Below, piece by piece: positions 26,903 to 36,735 of a stretch of DNA of 64,000 bases. How positions within the stretch are numbered: the stretch's first letter is position 1; the number at the start of each line of letters is the position of its first letter. Made by a program: the position numbers and the translations under genes. The stretch covers positions 2,294,001 to 2,358,000 of the forward strand of contig NZ_CP009933.1 of NCBI RefSeq assembly GCF_000968375.1, written 5' to 3'. The notes under the pieces are model-generated. The model had not been told where the DNA came from. It made no database searches and saw nothing but the letters and a program-made list of their open reading frames with translations. This DNA is from Clostridium scatologenes. Its GTDB lineage: Bacteria; Bacillota; Clostridia; Clostridiales; Clostridiaceae.

Positions 26903-28051
26903 TTAATACACTTTTTCATAAATATCTATTATCTCTTCCAAACTTGGTTTTCTAGGATTAAAAAGTACACTTCCACTTACAATTGCATCCTTTGCCATAT
27001 CTTTAATACTTTCTTTTAAAACTCCTACTTCCTTTAAGGATTTTGGAAGTCCAGTTTCCGAAAAAAGATTGCTTATTGATTTAATAGCCCGTAAACTTCC
27101 TTCATTATCTGATACTCCATGTACTTTTTCTCCCATTGTTTTAGCAACTTGTTTTAATTTTTGCTTACAAGCTGGCCTATTGAACTCCATAACCTTTGGA
27201 AGCAGCAGTGCATTTGCAAGTCCATGAGCTACATCAAAATATGCTCCCAAAGGTCTTGCCATAGCATGAACCAATGCTACTGAAGCATTACTAAAAGCAA
27301 AGCCCGCATACATCTGTGCAATAAGCATATTTTCTCTTGCTTCAAGATTTTCACCATCTAAAACAACTTTAGGTAGATTTTTGCTTATAAGCTCTATGGC
27401 TTTTAAAGCATATATATCTGTCATAGGCTGACTTGCTTTAGAAATGTAAGCTTCTATAGCATGAGTTAAAGCATCCATTCCTGTAGCTGCAGTTACACTC
27501 TTTGGCATCATTATTGTAAGCTCTGGATCTAAAATTGCAATTTTAGGAATTATAGCTTCTCCTCCTATAAGCATTTTTATTTTTTTCTCAGTATCTGTAA
27601 TTACTGCAAATTTACTAATTTCACTACCTGTACCTGCCGTTGTAGGTACTGCAATAATTGGCAGTCCTGCATTTTTGAAATCACTTTTCTCATAATCCGT
27701 AATATCACCGGAGTTGGTACACATAACACTAATTCCTTTAGCTGTATCTAAAGCACTTCCTCCTCCCAAAGCTACTATAAAATCAATACACTGTTTCTTA
27801 GCTTTTTCTGTGCCTTTTCTTACAGTTTTTACACTAGGATCTGATTCAACTTCATCAAATAGAATAGTTTCTATGTTATTTTCTTTTAAGCTATCTAACA
27901 CTTTGTAAAGTGCTCCTGTTTTTTTAGAAGACTTCTTTCCTGTTACTAACATAGCCTTTTTTCCATAACTTAAAGCTTCTCTTCCTATAACTGTTGTGGA
28001 ATCCATACCATAGATTATTTTTACAGGACTTCGAAATATAAAACAGCTCAT
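26903..28051 (-). CDS. Iron-containing alcohol dehydrogenase, probable malonate-semialdehyde reductase
   Basis: 382 aa from ATG 28051 (MSCFIFRSPVKII). The frame is open to 28081 but the SD AGAGGTG fits only 28051. Type III (Fe) ADH motifs: GGGSALDTAKGI near 95, PTTAGTGSEISKFAVI near 135, MDALTHAIEAYIS near 190, and HAMARPLGAYFDVAHGLANALLLP near 255, with metal-binding His residues. In this cluster it would reduce malonate semialdehyde to 3-hydroxypropionate, disposing of electrons, like PydE. First gene of the presumed operon after the regulator. Confidence 0.85.
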   Translation of the reverse strand: MSCFIFRSPVKIIYGMDSTTVIGREALSYGKKAMLVTGKKSSKKTGALYKVLDSLKENNIETILFDEVESDPSVKTVRKGTEKAKKQCIDFIVALGGGSALDTAKGISVMCTNSGDITDYEKSDFKNAGLPIIAVPTTAGTGSEISKFAVITDTEKKIKMLIGGEAIIPKIAILDPELTIMMPKSVTAATGMDALTHAIEAYISKASQPMTDIYALKAIELISKNLPKVVLDGENLEARENMLIAQMYAGFAFSNASVALVHAMARPLGAYFDVAHGLANALLLPKVMEFNRPACKQKLKQVAKTMGEKVHGVSDNEGSLRAIKSISNLFSETGLPKSLKEVGVLKESIKDMAKDAIVSGSVLFNPRKPSLEEIIDIYEKVY

Positions 28052-28218
28052 TTTTTCACCTCTTTTATGATGATTTATCATTATTTTCTTTAACTAATTA
28101 TTAATTTAATAATTTTATTATAGATATAATATCATATTGTTATTCATATTCCTATGTCCATGGTATCCAACATTTTTTTTATTTTTTTGTTTACTGTAAA
28201 TAAAATTTTATATTTATA

Positions 28219-29448
28219 TCAATTTAGTCCTAAAAATTTGCCTATATAGAGACATAATCTTATATCAAAAATGGTTTTATTATCTTTAAGATCACAATTT
28301 AATATTTCTTCAATTTTATTAATTCTATATTTCATAGTGTTTCTATGAATAAACAGCTTTTCAGCGGCATGTCCAATATTTCTATTTTCAGAAATAAAAA
28401 CCTTTAGAGACTTTAATAATTCATTCCCAAAATTCTTTTCATAGCTTTTTAACTTTCCCAATTTTTCATTATACAGTTTTAACATTATATTCTCATTTTC
28501 AATAGCAAATAATAACTTAAAAATGCCTAGTTCTCTACAATCTCCTATAGCATTTTTTCCATATAATTTTTTAGATATTTCCACTGCATTTTTAGCTTCT
28601 AATGCAGCATTTTCAAATTCATTTAGAGTACCTGCCTTTTCCCCTATACCAATGCTTACAGTAAGGTGATTAATATTTTTACTTACTTCATTATTGATGC
28701 CTATAGCAATTTCATTAATAAGTTTCCTATTACTAAACTTCCTGTCTACCTCCATCATTAAATAGAAATTATCATTTTGTGTCATATGCATGTATTTTTC
28801 ATTGTATTTTTTCATAACAGTATCAACTATCCCCAATACTTGCTGTTCAATCTCTACTATTTTGTTCTCTTCTTCTATATTATTTTTTTGAAGATATTCA
28901 CTAAAATTATCAATATCTACTACCACTGCATAATAATCTTTTTCTGTACTATAGCCATATTTTTCTGCCTTTGCTGTAGTTTTATTATTTATAACAGCTT
29001 TTCCAAATATCAATTCATTCATAAAGCTATTCATGGATTCTTGCTTAATCTTACTAGAAAATATCTCTCTGCATATTATGTGAGTAATTCCAATAAGTTT
29101 TACTTCAAAAGGAAGCTCAAATATTGGAAAATTCAAGATATTTGCAAGTTCTTTAACTTCCTCTGGAGTTTCCTTTATATAAGGACCTACATTTATGACA
29201 AGTCCAGAAAGTCCCTTTTTATCAATGTCCTTTACAAGCTTTAAAAGTGCCTCTTTATTATCTTTTATTGTTATACCTGTAATAAAGATAATCTCTCCTC
29301 CTTCAACCCAATCCACTACTTCCATCAATTCAATAACATGCACCCAGCTTATTACTCTGTCTAATCCACCTTCTCCTGCAACTAATCTCATTTTTTCCAA
29401 GCCTGTCATATTAAGCATTTCTTTACAAGTAAACAAATCACTCACCAT
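28219..29448 (-). CDS. PucR-family regulator of the pyrimidine cluster
   Basis: 409 aa. The N-terminal PucR domain spans about 1-125 (LFTCKEMLNMTGLEKMRLVAG, VIELMEVVDWVEGGEIIFITG). A GGDEF-like middle region covers about 155-285 (YAVVVDIDNF, VSIGIGEKAG). The C-terminal helix-turn-helix is at about 355-405, with IGHAAEKLFIHRNTMKYRINKI. Family members sense purine or pyrimidine catabolites and activate or repress the adjacent operon. The gene is upstream of the ADH gene on the same strand with a 167-nt gap, so it may be the first gene or separately transcribed. Confidence 0.85.
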   Translation of the reverse strand: MVSDLFTCKEMLNMTGLEKMRLVAGEGGLDRVISWVHVIELMEVVDWVEGGEIIFITGITIKDNKEALLKLVKDIDKKGLSGLVINVGPYIKETPEEVKELANILNFPIFELPFEVKLIGITHIICREIFSSKIKQESMNSFMNELIFGKAVINNKTTAKAEKYGYSTEKDYYAVVVDIDNFSEYLQKNNIEEENKIVEIEQQVLGIVDTVMKKYNEKYMHMTQNDNFYLMMEVDRKFSNRKLINEIAIGINNEVSKNINHLTVSIGIGEKAGTLNEFENAALEAKNAVEISKKLYGKNAIGDCRELGIFKLLFAIENENIMLKLYNEKLGKLKSYEKNFGNELLKSLKVFISENRNIGHAAEKLFIHRNTMKYRINKIEEILNCDLKDNKTIFDIRLCLYIGKFLGLN

Positions 29449-29592
29449 CCCTATTTACCAATTTAACAAAATTAAGCAATTTTATATCATATTTTACTAT
29501 TTGAAAGCTATATTATTAATAATTTATTAATAATAATATCTATTTATTGATATGTTGTCAATACTTTATATAGGCATTGCTTAAAAATAAAA

Positions 29593-29625
29593 AGCCAATG
29601 CTTAACAGTTAAGCATTGACTTTTT
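29593..29625. terminator. Terminator-like hairpin in the pucR-helD spacer
   Basis: CCAATGCTTAA and TTAAGCATTG pair with a 3-nt loop, followed by ACTTTTTAGG on the plus strand and GGCTTTTT on the minus strand. The gene it serves is unclear because both neighbours diverge from this spacer. Apart from it and the promoter at 29760, the 470-nt spacer shows only A/T-rich sequence. Confidence 0.5.
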
Positions 29626-29759
29626 AGGAACAATTTATTAAAAATATGAACATTCTAAAAAAACCGTAATTATAATTATTTTCTACATTTTATTTTAACT
29701 ATACATTACATATCTTGTATTTTTTAATATTTAGAGTCAATAAAAAAGGTGTATAATCA

Positions 29760-29788
29760 TTGACACACCAAAAGAAAAATGATAATAT
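29760..29788 (+). promoter_or_regulatory. Sigma-A-type promoter for the HelD gene
   Basis: TTGACA (29760-29765), a 17-nt spacer and TAATAT (29783-29788) match the housekeeping consensus. It would give a leader of about 125 nt before the TTG start at 29922. GGTGT/ACACC arms overlap the -35 element (29748-29770). Confidence 0.6.
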
Positions 29789-29921
29789 GAATTTACTGAC
29801 GTTATATTTAACAAATTAATAAAACTACCCAATTATATTATACTATTTTCATATATTAATGTCAATGTTTTTTTATGGTAATATTACTGAATTATTTATT
29901 ATAAGGAGAGGATGGGATTAA

Positions 29922-32156
29922 TTGAACAACTTTGAATGGAAACTTGAAAATGAATGGCTACAAGAAGTACTCAAAGAAGCTCGAAAACAATTTAATGAAA
30001 AACATGATTTTAAGGAAAAATTTAAAAAGGATTCCATTGAGACACAAAAACAGCTTTGGGAAGATGTAGGCCCTTTATCCATAACTAATGGGTTGGATCA
30101 GGTTGTAGACTTTATGGAATTCATCACAACTATGAAAATACAGAAAAAAAGACATGAATTTGTGAGAAAACTTGAAGAAAAATATAAAAAGATGCTTTTA
30201 TCACCCTATTTCGGCAGGATGGATTTTCTTGAAAAAGGTGATGAGAAAACTCAAAAATGTTATATTGGAAGCTTCAATCTTATCAATGAAAATTTTGATT
30301 TCCTAGTATATGATTGGAGAGCACCTATTTCTAGTATGTACTATGATTATGAAATTGGAAAAGCTAACTATATATGTCCTGAAGGAAAGATTCATGGCGA
30401 AATCACTTTAAAAAGACAGTACAAAATCAATAATGGTAAAATTGAATATATGTTTGACAGCAATCTAAATATTGACGACGAAATGCTTCAAGATATGTTG
30501 AGCAAAAGCACTGATAATAAAATGAAGAATATAGTGACAACTATTCAAAGAGAACAAAATAAAGTAATTCGTAATGAAGATTATAAAAATTTGATTGTTC
30601 AAGGTCCTGCTGGAAGTGGTAAAACTTCCATTGCTCTTCATAGAATCGCATACATCTTGTATAAGCATAGAGATAAAATAGCATCAAAAAATATAATAAT
30701 ATTTTCTCCAAATGAAATTTTTAATGAGTACATTTCTAATGTATTACCTCAACTTGGAGAAGAGAACATGTGTCAAACTACATTTAAAGAGTATATGCAA
30801 AAAATTTTAGAATCTGACTTTAAAAAGGAAGATTACAGTGAAATGATGGAAAATATTCTTGCAACTAATAAGGAACCAATGTATCAAAAAAGAATAATGA
30901 GTATAAAATTTAAATCTTCAATGCAATTTATAGATATACTAAAAAACTATATAGATTATATTGAAAAAAAAGATAGAAGCTTTAAAGATGTCATTATAAA
31001 AGACAGAGTGATAATCTCCTCTAAGGATTTGCAGGAGCTGTTTTTTAAAGATTATATACAGCTTCCATTAAAAAGAAGACTTCAAAAGATAAGAGAAAGA
31101 ATACTATTTCTTATAGATCCTTATGAAAAACTTCTGCTTGAAGAAGTAACCAATGAACTTAGTGAATCAGCTTCTTATATAAATAATGGAGAAGTTCGAG
31201 AGCACAGTACAGCTATTGTAAAAAATAAAATGAAGGATATATATTCTGAAATCAATAAAATGACAGAATTTAATTTAATAGATATTTATAAAAAGCTTTT
31301 TATAAAATTGGAATGTTTTTCTACAGGTTACAATACTGGATACAATAAAAAGGAAATTAATGAAATAAAAAGCTATACTTTGGAAAACTTGAAGGCTAAA
31401 AAGCTTAATTATGAGGACCAACCTCCTCTTCTATATCTTAAAGGAGCACTAGAAGGAATTCCTAAAACCTCGGAAATCAAATACGTTATTATTGACGAAG
31501 CACAAGATTATACACCACTACAGTATGAAATCTTTTATCAACTTTTTAATCATGCTAATATAACCATACTGGGTGACCTTAATCAATCCATAAATCCTTT
31601 TATGAATGTAGGAGATTATAGCAATATATCTCACATATTTCCTAAAAATAATACCTTCATAATAAATTTAACCAAAAGTTACAGATCAACAATGGAAATC
31701 ACTAAATTTTCAAGAAGGCTGCTTGGCAAGGAGATTACTGATGGATGTGTAGAAAGAAATGGAGCTGAACCTTTACTCCTTGGCTTTTCAAATGAAAAGG
31801 CTATAAAAGAAAAATTTATTAAAGATATAAAAGAGTATAAGGAGAAAGGTTATAAATCCATCGGCATTATAACAAGAACTGTAAAAGAAGCAAATGAAGT
31901 ATATAATTTTTTAAAAGAAAGGATTTATGTTAAAGCCATATTGAAAGATGATGATGAATATGTAAGTGATACCTTGGTAATCCCAGCATATCTCGCCAAA
32001 GGATTAGAATTTGATGTAGTTCTTATATATAATGCAGGAAATGAAAATTATTGTTGTGAGGAAGAAAGGCTTCTGCTATACACTGCTTGTACCAGAGCTC
32101 TCCATGTTTTACGCATATATTATTCAGGCAGATGCAGTCCATTATTGCATGATTAA
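29922..32156 (+). CDS. helD: HelD-type UvrD/Rep superfamily helicase
   Basis: 744 aa from TTG 29922, with GAGAGG upstream. An N-terminal coiled-coil arm (about 1-60) precedes YDWRAPISSMYYDYEIG (about 125-145), typical of HelD. Walker A GPAGSGKTSIALHR is near 228 and Walker B IIDEAQDYTPLQ near 525. Later motifs include LTKSYRSTMEITKFS near 585, AKGLEFDVVLIYNA near 690 and LLYTACTRALH near 720. HelD binds RNA polymerase and dislodges stalled enzyme from DNA rather than acting as a repair helicase. Length and motif order are complete. Monocistronic, with a terminator at 32194. Confidence 0.85.
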   Translation: MNNFEWKLENEWLQEVLKEARKQFNEKHDFKEKFKKDSIETQKQLWEDVGPLSITNGLDQVVDFMEFITTMKIQKKRHEFVRKLEEKYKKMLLSPYFGRMDFLEKGDEKTQKCYIGSFNLINENFDFLVYDWRAPISSMYYDYEIGKANYICPEGKIHGEITLKRQYKINNGKIEYMFDSNLNIDDEMLQDMLSKSTDNKMKNIVTTIQREQNKVIRNEDYKNLIVQGPAGSGKTSIALHRIAYILYKHRDKIASKNIIIFSPNEIFNEYISNVLPQLGEENMCQTTFKEYMQKILESDFKKEDYSEMMENILATNKEPMYQKRIMSIKFKSSMQFIDILKNYIDYIEKKDRSFKDVIIKDRVIISSKDLQELFFKDYIQLPLKRRLQKIRERILFLIDPYEKLLLEEVTNELSESASYINNGEVREHSTAIVKNKMKDIYSEINKMTEFNLIDIYKKLFIKLECFSTGYNTGYNKKEINEIKSYTLENLKAKKLNYEDQPPLLYLKGALEGIPKTSEIKYVIIDEAQDYTPLQYEIFYQLFNHANITILGDLNQSINPFMNVGDYSNISHIFPKNNTFIINLTKSYRSTMEITKFSRRLLGKEITDGCVERNGAEPLLLGFSNEKAIKEKFIKDIKEYKEKGYKSIGIITRTVKEANEVYNFLKERIYVKAILKDDDEYVSDTLVIPAYLAKGLEFDVVLIYNAGNENYCCEEERLLLYTACTRALHVLRIYYSGRCSPLLHD

Positions 32157-32193
32157 TGAATGTAGAATAAACTATTGCTCAAAGATTAATACA

Positions 32194-32223
32194 AAAATCA
32201 CCAAATAATAATGGTGATTTTTT
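32194..32223 (+). terminator. Intrinsic terminator of helD
   Basis: AAAATCACCA and TGGTGATTTT form a 10-bp stem with an 8-nt loop, then TTTATTATTTTT, 38 nt after the helD stop. Confidence 0.85.
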
Positions 32224-32426
32224 ATTATTTTTTAAATTAAAATAAATTTTCTTTAACCTAAAAGGTGGTTATAGCAGCTAATCTCCAGAATATTGTTCAT
32301 TATAAGTAGCAAAAAACATCCTACAGAATATAATGTATTGACAAACAAAAGAAAGATCGAAGATGATTTTTAGAATTATTTTCATACTATTGAAAATACA
32401 AGAATTATAAAGGAGTGATAGACATT

Positions 32427-33017
32427 ATGGCATATAATAGATATCCAATCGTATCTAAAACTAACCCTTTCGTATCAAAACCTGCACCTGATCCAAAAAG
32501 ACTAATTCAAGTTCCAAGGATTATTGGATTTGGGGAAAAACAAGAATTCGTAGTTCGACAACTAACAATTTCTCCACCAAGTCCTGCACTTTTCCGTATT
32601 ATAGCTACTGACAAAATGGTTGTAATTACAGATTTCAAACTAATACCACTACACGAAAAAAAAGATTGCGATAAATTCTATGCAAAAGTAATTATTGATG
32701 GCTATATTGATAAAAATATAAACTATAAAACAATAACAGATTTTACAGCAACTGACGTAAATGGACCAGTATATCAATTCACAACAAGAGTACCATTTGC
32801 TACCTATGTTGAAGTAACTGCAACAGAACCTGTCAGAGAAACTGATACTGTAGAAATATTAGATGCTTTTGTAGAAGGCGAAAAAGATGAACTCTTAAAT
32901 CCAAATCCTGTAGCAGTAGGAGCTCCAAGTTGGGCAATAACCTATAATTCAGTTCTTGAAAAAATGCTTATATGCATTAAACTTAAAATTACAAGAAGTG
33001 ATCATATTTTTTGCTAA
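32427..33017 (+). CDS. SPOCS-domain (DUF3794-like) protein
   Basis: 196 aa from ATG 32427 (MAYNRYP). AAGGAG precedes it by 11 nt and overlaps the GTG at 32415 that would open a longer frame. The pattern FYAKVIIDGYIDKNINYKT, VYQFTTRVPFATYVEV and AFVEGEKDELL is typical of the SPOCS domain found in SipL and other spore-morphogenesis or coat proteins. There is a single domain and no LysM segment. It may be a spore coat or exosporium component. Monocistronic with its own terminator. Confidence 0.75.
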   Translation: MAYNRYPIVSKTNPFVSKPAPDPKRLIQVPRIIGFGEKQEFVVRQLTISPPSPALFRIIATDKMVVITDFKLIPLHEKKDCDKFYAKVIIDGYIDKNINYKTITDFTATDVNGPVYQFTTRVPFATYVEVTATEPVRETDTVEILDAFVEGEKDELLNPNPVAVGAPSWAITYNSVLEKMLICIKLKITRSDHIFC

Positions 33018-33069
33018 CAAGTATTTTAAATAAATAAAAAGCACTAACTTTCTAATACAAATTGTCATC

Positions 33070-33103
33070 AAACTGCAGACAAACACATTTTGTCTGCAGT
33101 TTT
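33070..33103. terminator. Bidirectional terminator
   Basis: AAACTGCAGACAAA and its complement form a 14-bp perfect stem with a 5-nt loop, followed by TTTTATT on the plus strand. It lies between the SPOCS gene and the convergent desulfidase-family gene. Confidence 0.85.
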
Positions 33104-33150
33104 ATTAAACAATATTTATTAATTTAATTTTACTTAAGACCAATTGATTA

Positions 33151-34440
33151 CTAAACTTTCCTTTTGTTTTCAAAAATCTCTACAATGGTTTTTTCGGTAC
33201 CAATCATTCCTGGAGATGCAATTCGGCCCATATTTTTCATGGTTTCTTCAGGCGTTTTACCATTAATGCCGTGTACATCATCAATATATACGCCGCTCAT
33301 TGCAAAATCCACAGCTTTATAGGCAGCATCTACAGCAACAATTCCTTTCATGGTACAGCCTTGATTTCCCCCATCACATATCATACCAGTAATACTGCTA
33401 GCCATATTGTTAAGTACATGAGTCATCATATCTACAGTTCCACCTCGTAAATATACCAATGCACATGCCATTCCAGAACCTGCTGCTATTGCGCAGCCAC
33501 AAAAGGCTGAAAGCTTTCCAGAATACTCCTTAATATACATGCAAACTAAATAGCTCAGTGCAGTGGCACGAAGCAGCTGTTCTTCAGTATAACCATTCAC
33601 TTTATAAGCTGCATACAAGGGCATGGTAGCTATAATTCCATGAGCACCAGAACCTGTAATACTCATTGCTGGCTTATCCAGACCAATTACACGAGCTTCA
33701 ATTGCCGCATTGCACAGTAAAGATGCAGTAGACTGTTCATTTTTAGAAATTTCCTCTCCTCCATTGTTTTTCAAAAGATGTCTGGCAAATGTTGTTCTAG
33801 GATTTTTTAATCCTTCATCATATAATTCCAAATTAACTTTATAAGCTTCTTTTATAAAACTTATTTCTTTAATATCAACCGTTGTAATATAATCATATAA
33901 TTGCTTAAGAGTATATTTATGTATATCAAATACTTCTTTTAGTAGCGCATCACCATCATTACCTTCTTCACATTTTTGCTCCATTTCCACTTTTCCATTT
34001 ACAATAATCTTTGTGATATTGGTATGAGAATCCTCAATGGTAACAACAGCTGTATCACTTTCAGTAATAATTTCAGCTTCTATAAATATTTTACTTGTAA
34101 TTCCCTTAAGTTCAACTGTAACAACACCAGCCTTTACCAGTCTATGAGCTTCTATATTGTCCTTCTCTGTTACATCTTCCAATGCTTCAAGGCCTTTCTC
34201 AGCATTTCCTGCCACATAACCCAGCGCTGCAGCAAAGACATTTCCAACCTCGCTGCTGTTTGGTATACCACAGGTAAAGGCATTCTTATACATACCACTG
34301 TTCATTGCCACATTTATTTTTACCACATTTCCTTTTGTATAACTTCTTGCTTTTGCTACTGCAAAGGCAATTGCACCCGGCTCTGTCACCCCCAATGCAG
34401 GCTTCATATCATCTTTAATTAATCGTGTTAATTCATGCAT
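33151..34440 (-). CDS. CyuA/YhaM-family protein (cysteine desulfidase or serine dehydratase alpha family)
   Basis: 429 aa from ATG 34440; SD AAGGGGG is 8 nt upstream. The family of L-cysteine desulfidases (CyuA, CdsB) is recognisable from KPALGVTEPGAIAFAVA near 15, SGSGAHGIIATMPLYAA near 260, SAFCGCAIAAGSGMA near 310 and GMICDGGNQGCTMK near 350. The last three regions keep cysteines fitting a 4Fe-4S cluster. However, the usual G-C-T-E-P cysteine near residue 21, thought to act in catalysis, is valine here. The substrate may therefore differ from cysteine. Monocistronic; no amino-acid transporter adjacent. Confidence 0.75.
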   Translation of the reverse strand: MHELTRLIKDDMKPALGVTEPGAIAFAVAKARSYTKGNVVKINVAMNSGMYKNAFTCGIPNSSEVGNVFAAALGYVAGNAEKGLEALEDVTEKDNIEAHRLVKAGVVTVELKGITSKIFIEAEIITESDTAVVTIEDSHTNITKIIVNGKVEMEQKCEEGNDGDALLKEVFDIHKYTLKQLYDYITTVDIKEISFIKEAYKVNLELYDEGLKNPRTTFARHLLKNNGGEEISKNEQSTASLLCNAAIEARVIGLDKPAMSITGSGAHGIIATMPLYAAYKVNGYTEEQLLRATALSYLVCMYIKEYSGKLSAFCGCAIAAGSGMACALVYLRGGTVDMMTHVLNNMASSITGMICDGGNQGCTMKGIVAVDAAYKAVDFAMSGVYIDDVHGINGKTPEETMKNMGRIASPGMIGTEKTIVEIFENKRKV

Positions 34441-34599
34441 AAACAATTCCCCCTTAAATTTATCTTACTACTTAAATTATATACCATTAATATTGTTGTT
34501 TTTGACATTTTATCATTATAAATTTAAATATAACTTTAATAGATTTTATGCTCATATAAGGTATAGAACTTAGAAATTATTAATTGGATTATCCAATTA

Positions 34600-36153
34600 T
34601 CACTTATTAGAGTATCCCAAATCTTCACAACTCCATACATCTGTTGCAATATCTCTATAAAACTCTGGCTCATGACATACTAAAATTATACTTCCATCAT
34701 ATTCTTTTAAGGCACGTTTAAGTTCATCTCTAGCATATATATCCAAATGATTTGTAGGTTCATCTAGAACTAATACATTTGTAGGTTTATTAATTAGCTT
34801 GCATAGTCTAACTCTAGCTTGTTCTCCTCCACTTAATAAGTTAATGGAGCTATCTATATGTTGTCTTGTTAATCCACATTTAGCAAGACTGCTTCTTACT
34901 TCTGTTTGAGTGAAATTTGGAAAGGCATTCCAAACCTCATATAGAACTGAATTAGTATTATCTCCTATAATTTCCTGCTCAAAATATCCAATCTTTTTAT
35001 AATCACTTAAGATTACTTTACCATTTATAGGTCTCAATAATCCAAGTAAACTTTTTAAAAGAGTTGTTTTTCCTAACCCATTAGCTCCTGTTATTACAAT
35101 TTTTTGTCCTCTTTTCATACTTAAATTTAAAGGCTTACTTAAGGGTTTGTCATATCCAATAATTAAATTACTAGTTTTAAAAATTATGTTTTCTGGCATT
35201 CTTATACTTTTAAAATTAAAATGAGGTTTTATGATTTCTTTTTTTATTTCTATTTTTTCAATTTTATTAAGTTGTTTTTCTCTTGCTTTAGCTTGTTTTG
35301 CAGTTGATGTTCTAACTTTATTTTTTCTTATATAATCTTCAAGCTTTGCAATTTTATTTTGCTGCTCTTTATATTCAATTATCCTCTGCTGTTTTCGTAT
35401 TTCATAAAGCTTAACAAAATAATCATAGTTCCCTTCATATCTTGTAAATACTTTGTGTTCAAGGTGATAAACCACATTTACTACACTATTTAAAAAACTA
35501 TTATCATGGCATATTAATATAAATGCACTTTCATAGTTTGCTAAATAGTTTCTAAGCCATTCTATATGTTTTTCATCTAAATGATTAGTTGGCTCATCTA
35601 ACAATAAGATATCTGGTTTTTCTAAAAGTAGCTTGGCAAGTAAAACTTTAGTTCTCTGCCCTCCACTTAGATCTGAAACATCTTTATATAAAAACTCACT
35701 AATTCCAAGACCAACAGCCACTCCTTGTATTTTTGAATTAATACTGTAAAAATCACTCTTGTCTAAGATTTCCTGCAAAGTAGAAATTTTATTTAAGCTC
35801 TTATTCATTTCCTCTATATCCATATTAGCAAGTTTAATATATAAATCATTGATTCTGTTCTCTATATTAAATAAATCTATAAATGCTTTTTTCAAAAAAT
35901 TTATTGCAGTAATTCCTTCTTTTAAATCAACCAACTGATCCATATATCCAATATTGAATTTACTATTCCATTCAATAGTACCACAATCAGGTAAAATTTC
36001 ATTGTTTATAATTTTCATAAAGGTTGATTTACCTTCGCCATTAGCACCAATAAGTCCAATATGTTCCCCTTTTAACAATCTAAAAGATACATTATTAAAT
36101 AATATTCTGTCACCAAATGAATGACTCATATTTTCGATTTTCAAAATGCTCAC
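34600..36153 (-). CDS. ABC-F ATPase
   Basis: 517 aa from GTG 36153, with SD AGGAGG 8 nt upstream. The longer frame to 36204 has no SD. Two ABC domains without membrane segments are visible: Walker A GANGEGKSTFM near 36 and GANGLGKTTLL near 350, signatures LSGGQRTK near 155 and LSGGEQAR near 435, and Walker B LLLDEPTNHLD and LVLDEPTNHLD. A charged linker (about 240-320) with KQAKAREKQLNKIEKIE is the P-site tRNA-interaction motif region. ABC-F proteins act on the ribosome, in translation or antibiotic protection. Which subgroup cannot be told by eye. Confidence 0.88.
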   Translation of the reverse strand: MSILKIENMSHSFGDRILFNNVSFRLLKGEHIGLIGANGEGKSTFMKIINNEILPDCGTIEWNSKFNIGYMDQLVDLKEGITAINFLKKAFIDLFNIENRINDLYIKLANMDIEEMNKSLNKISTLQEILDKSDFYSINSKIQGVAVGLGISEFLYKDVSDLSGGQRTKVLLAKLLLEKPDILLLDEPTNHLDEKHIEWLRNYLANYESAFILICHDNSFLNSVVNVVYHLEHKVFTRYEGNYDYFVKLYEIRKQQRIIEYKEQQNKIAKLEDYIRKNKVRTSTAKQAKAREKQLNKIEKIEIKKEIIKPHFNFKSIRMPENIIFKTSNLIIGYDKPLSKPLNLSMKRGQKIVITGANGLGKTTLLKSLLGLLRPINGKVILSDYKKIGYFEQEIIGDNTNSVLYEVWNAFPNFTQTEVRSSLAKCGLTRQHIDSSINLLSGGEQARVRLCKLINKPTNVLVLDEPTNHLDIYARDELKRALKEYDGSIILVCHEPEFYRDIATDVWSCEDLGYSNK

Positions 36154-36371
36154 AATTATCTCCTCCTTGTATCTCATAATGAATAATATCATCATAAGAT
36201 GCAAAGACCAAGTTCATAAATAATTCTGTAATGTTTATAATCATATAAGGATACCTAACTAAGGAATTTACATACAAAATATTAATTTGCAAATTTAAAA
36301 TCAATGCAACATTATTGTAGTATTTATTCTTAATACGACAGTCCCTTTAAAAATGTCTATATCTAAAAATT

Positions 36372-36416
36372 AAAGACATATTTTTCATAGTAATAACTGC
36401 GAAAAATATGCCTTTT
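36372..36416 (-). terminator. Terminator of the CD3324-type gene
   Basis: AAAGACATATTTTTC and GAAAAATATGCCTTTT pair almost fully around a 14-nt loop, followed by a T-rich tract on the minus strand. It lies 4 nt after the stop of the 91-aa gene. Confidence 0.65.
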
Positions 36417-36419
36417 ATA

Positions 36420-36695
36420 TTAATCATAATTTCTTTGCTTTCTGATTATTCTTCTAATACTGCTTTCTGATAAAAAATACTCTTGAGATAGAACTTTAAT
36501 AGGCACTCCTAAAGAATATCTATTAAATATTTCTTTATCCCGTTCTTTAAGATATTTTTTAGTTTCAGTATTTTCCCCCCAGGATTTTTTATTTTCATCT
36601 TTTCTAGGTATATATATATATCCACCATCAATATAATTTTGAATTATCTCAATTATAGTATCTGGCAATACATTTTGTGCTTTTTCATATTTCAT
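36420..36695 (-). CDS. CD3324-type small helix-turn-helix protein
   Basis: 91 aa. The pattern NVLPDTIIEIIQNYIDGGYIYIPR then KKSWGENTETKKYLKERD and a C-terminal helix-turn-helix-like LSQEYFLSESSIRRIIRKQ matches the small clostridial CD3324 family, which is distantly like the Mor transactivator C-terminus. It is probably a DNA-binding regulator, but its targets are unknown. The SD is weak. A long imperfect inverted repeat at 36736-36821 lies just upstream. Confidence 0.7.
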   Translation of the reverse strand: MKYEKAQNVLPDTIIEIIQNYIDGGYIYIPRKDENKKSWGENTETKKYLKERDKEIFNRYSLGVPIKVLSQEYFLSESSIRRIIRKQRNYD

Positions 36696-36735
36696 AAATT
36701 CTTTGCTCCAATCTACATTTAATATATAAATGAAG

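Noticed and set aside
28777..29530. Plus-strand open frames opposite the PucR gene
   Set aside because: The translated text is low-complexity (F, I, Y rich) and antisense to a clear PucR protein.
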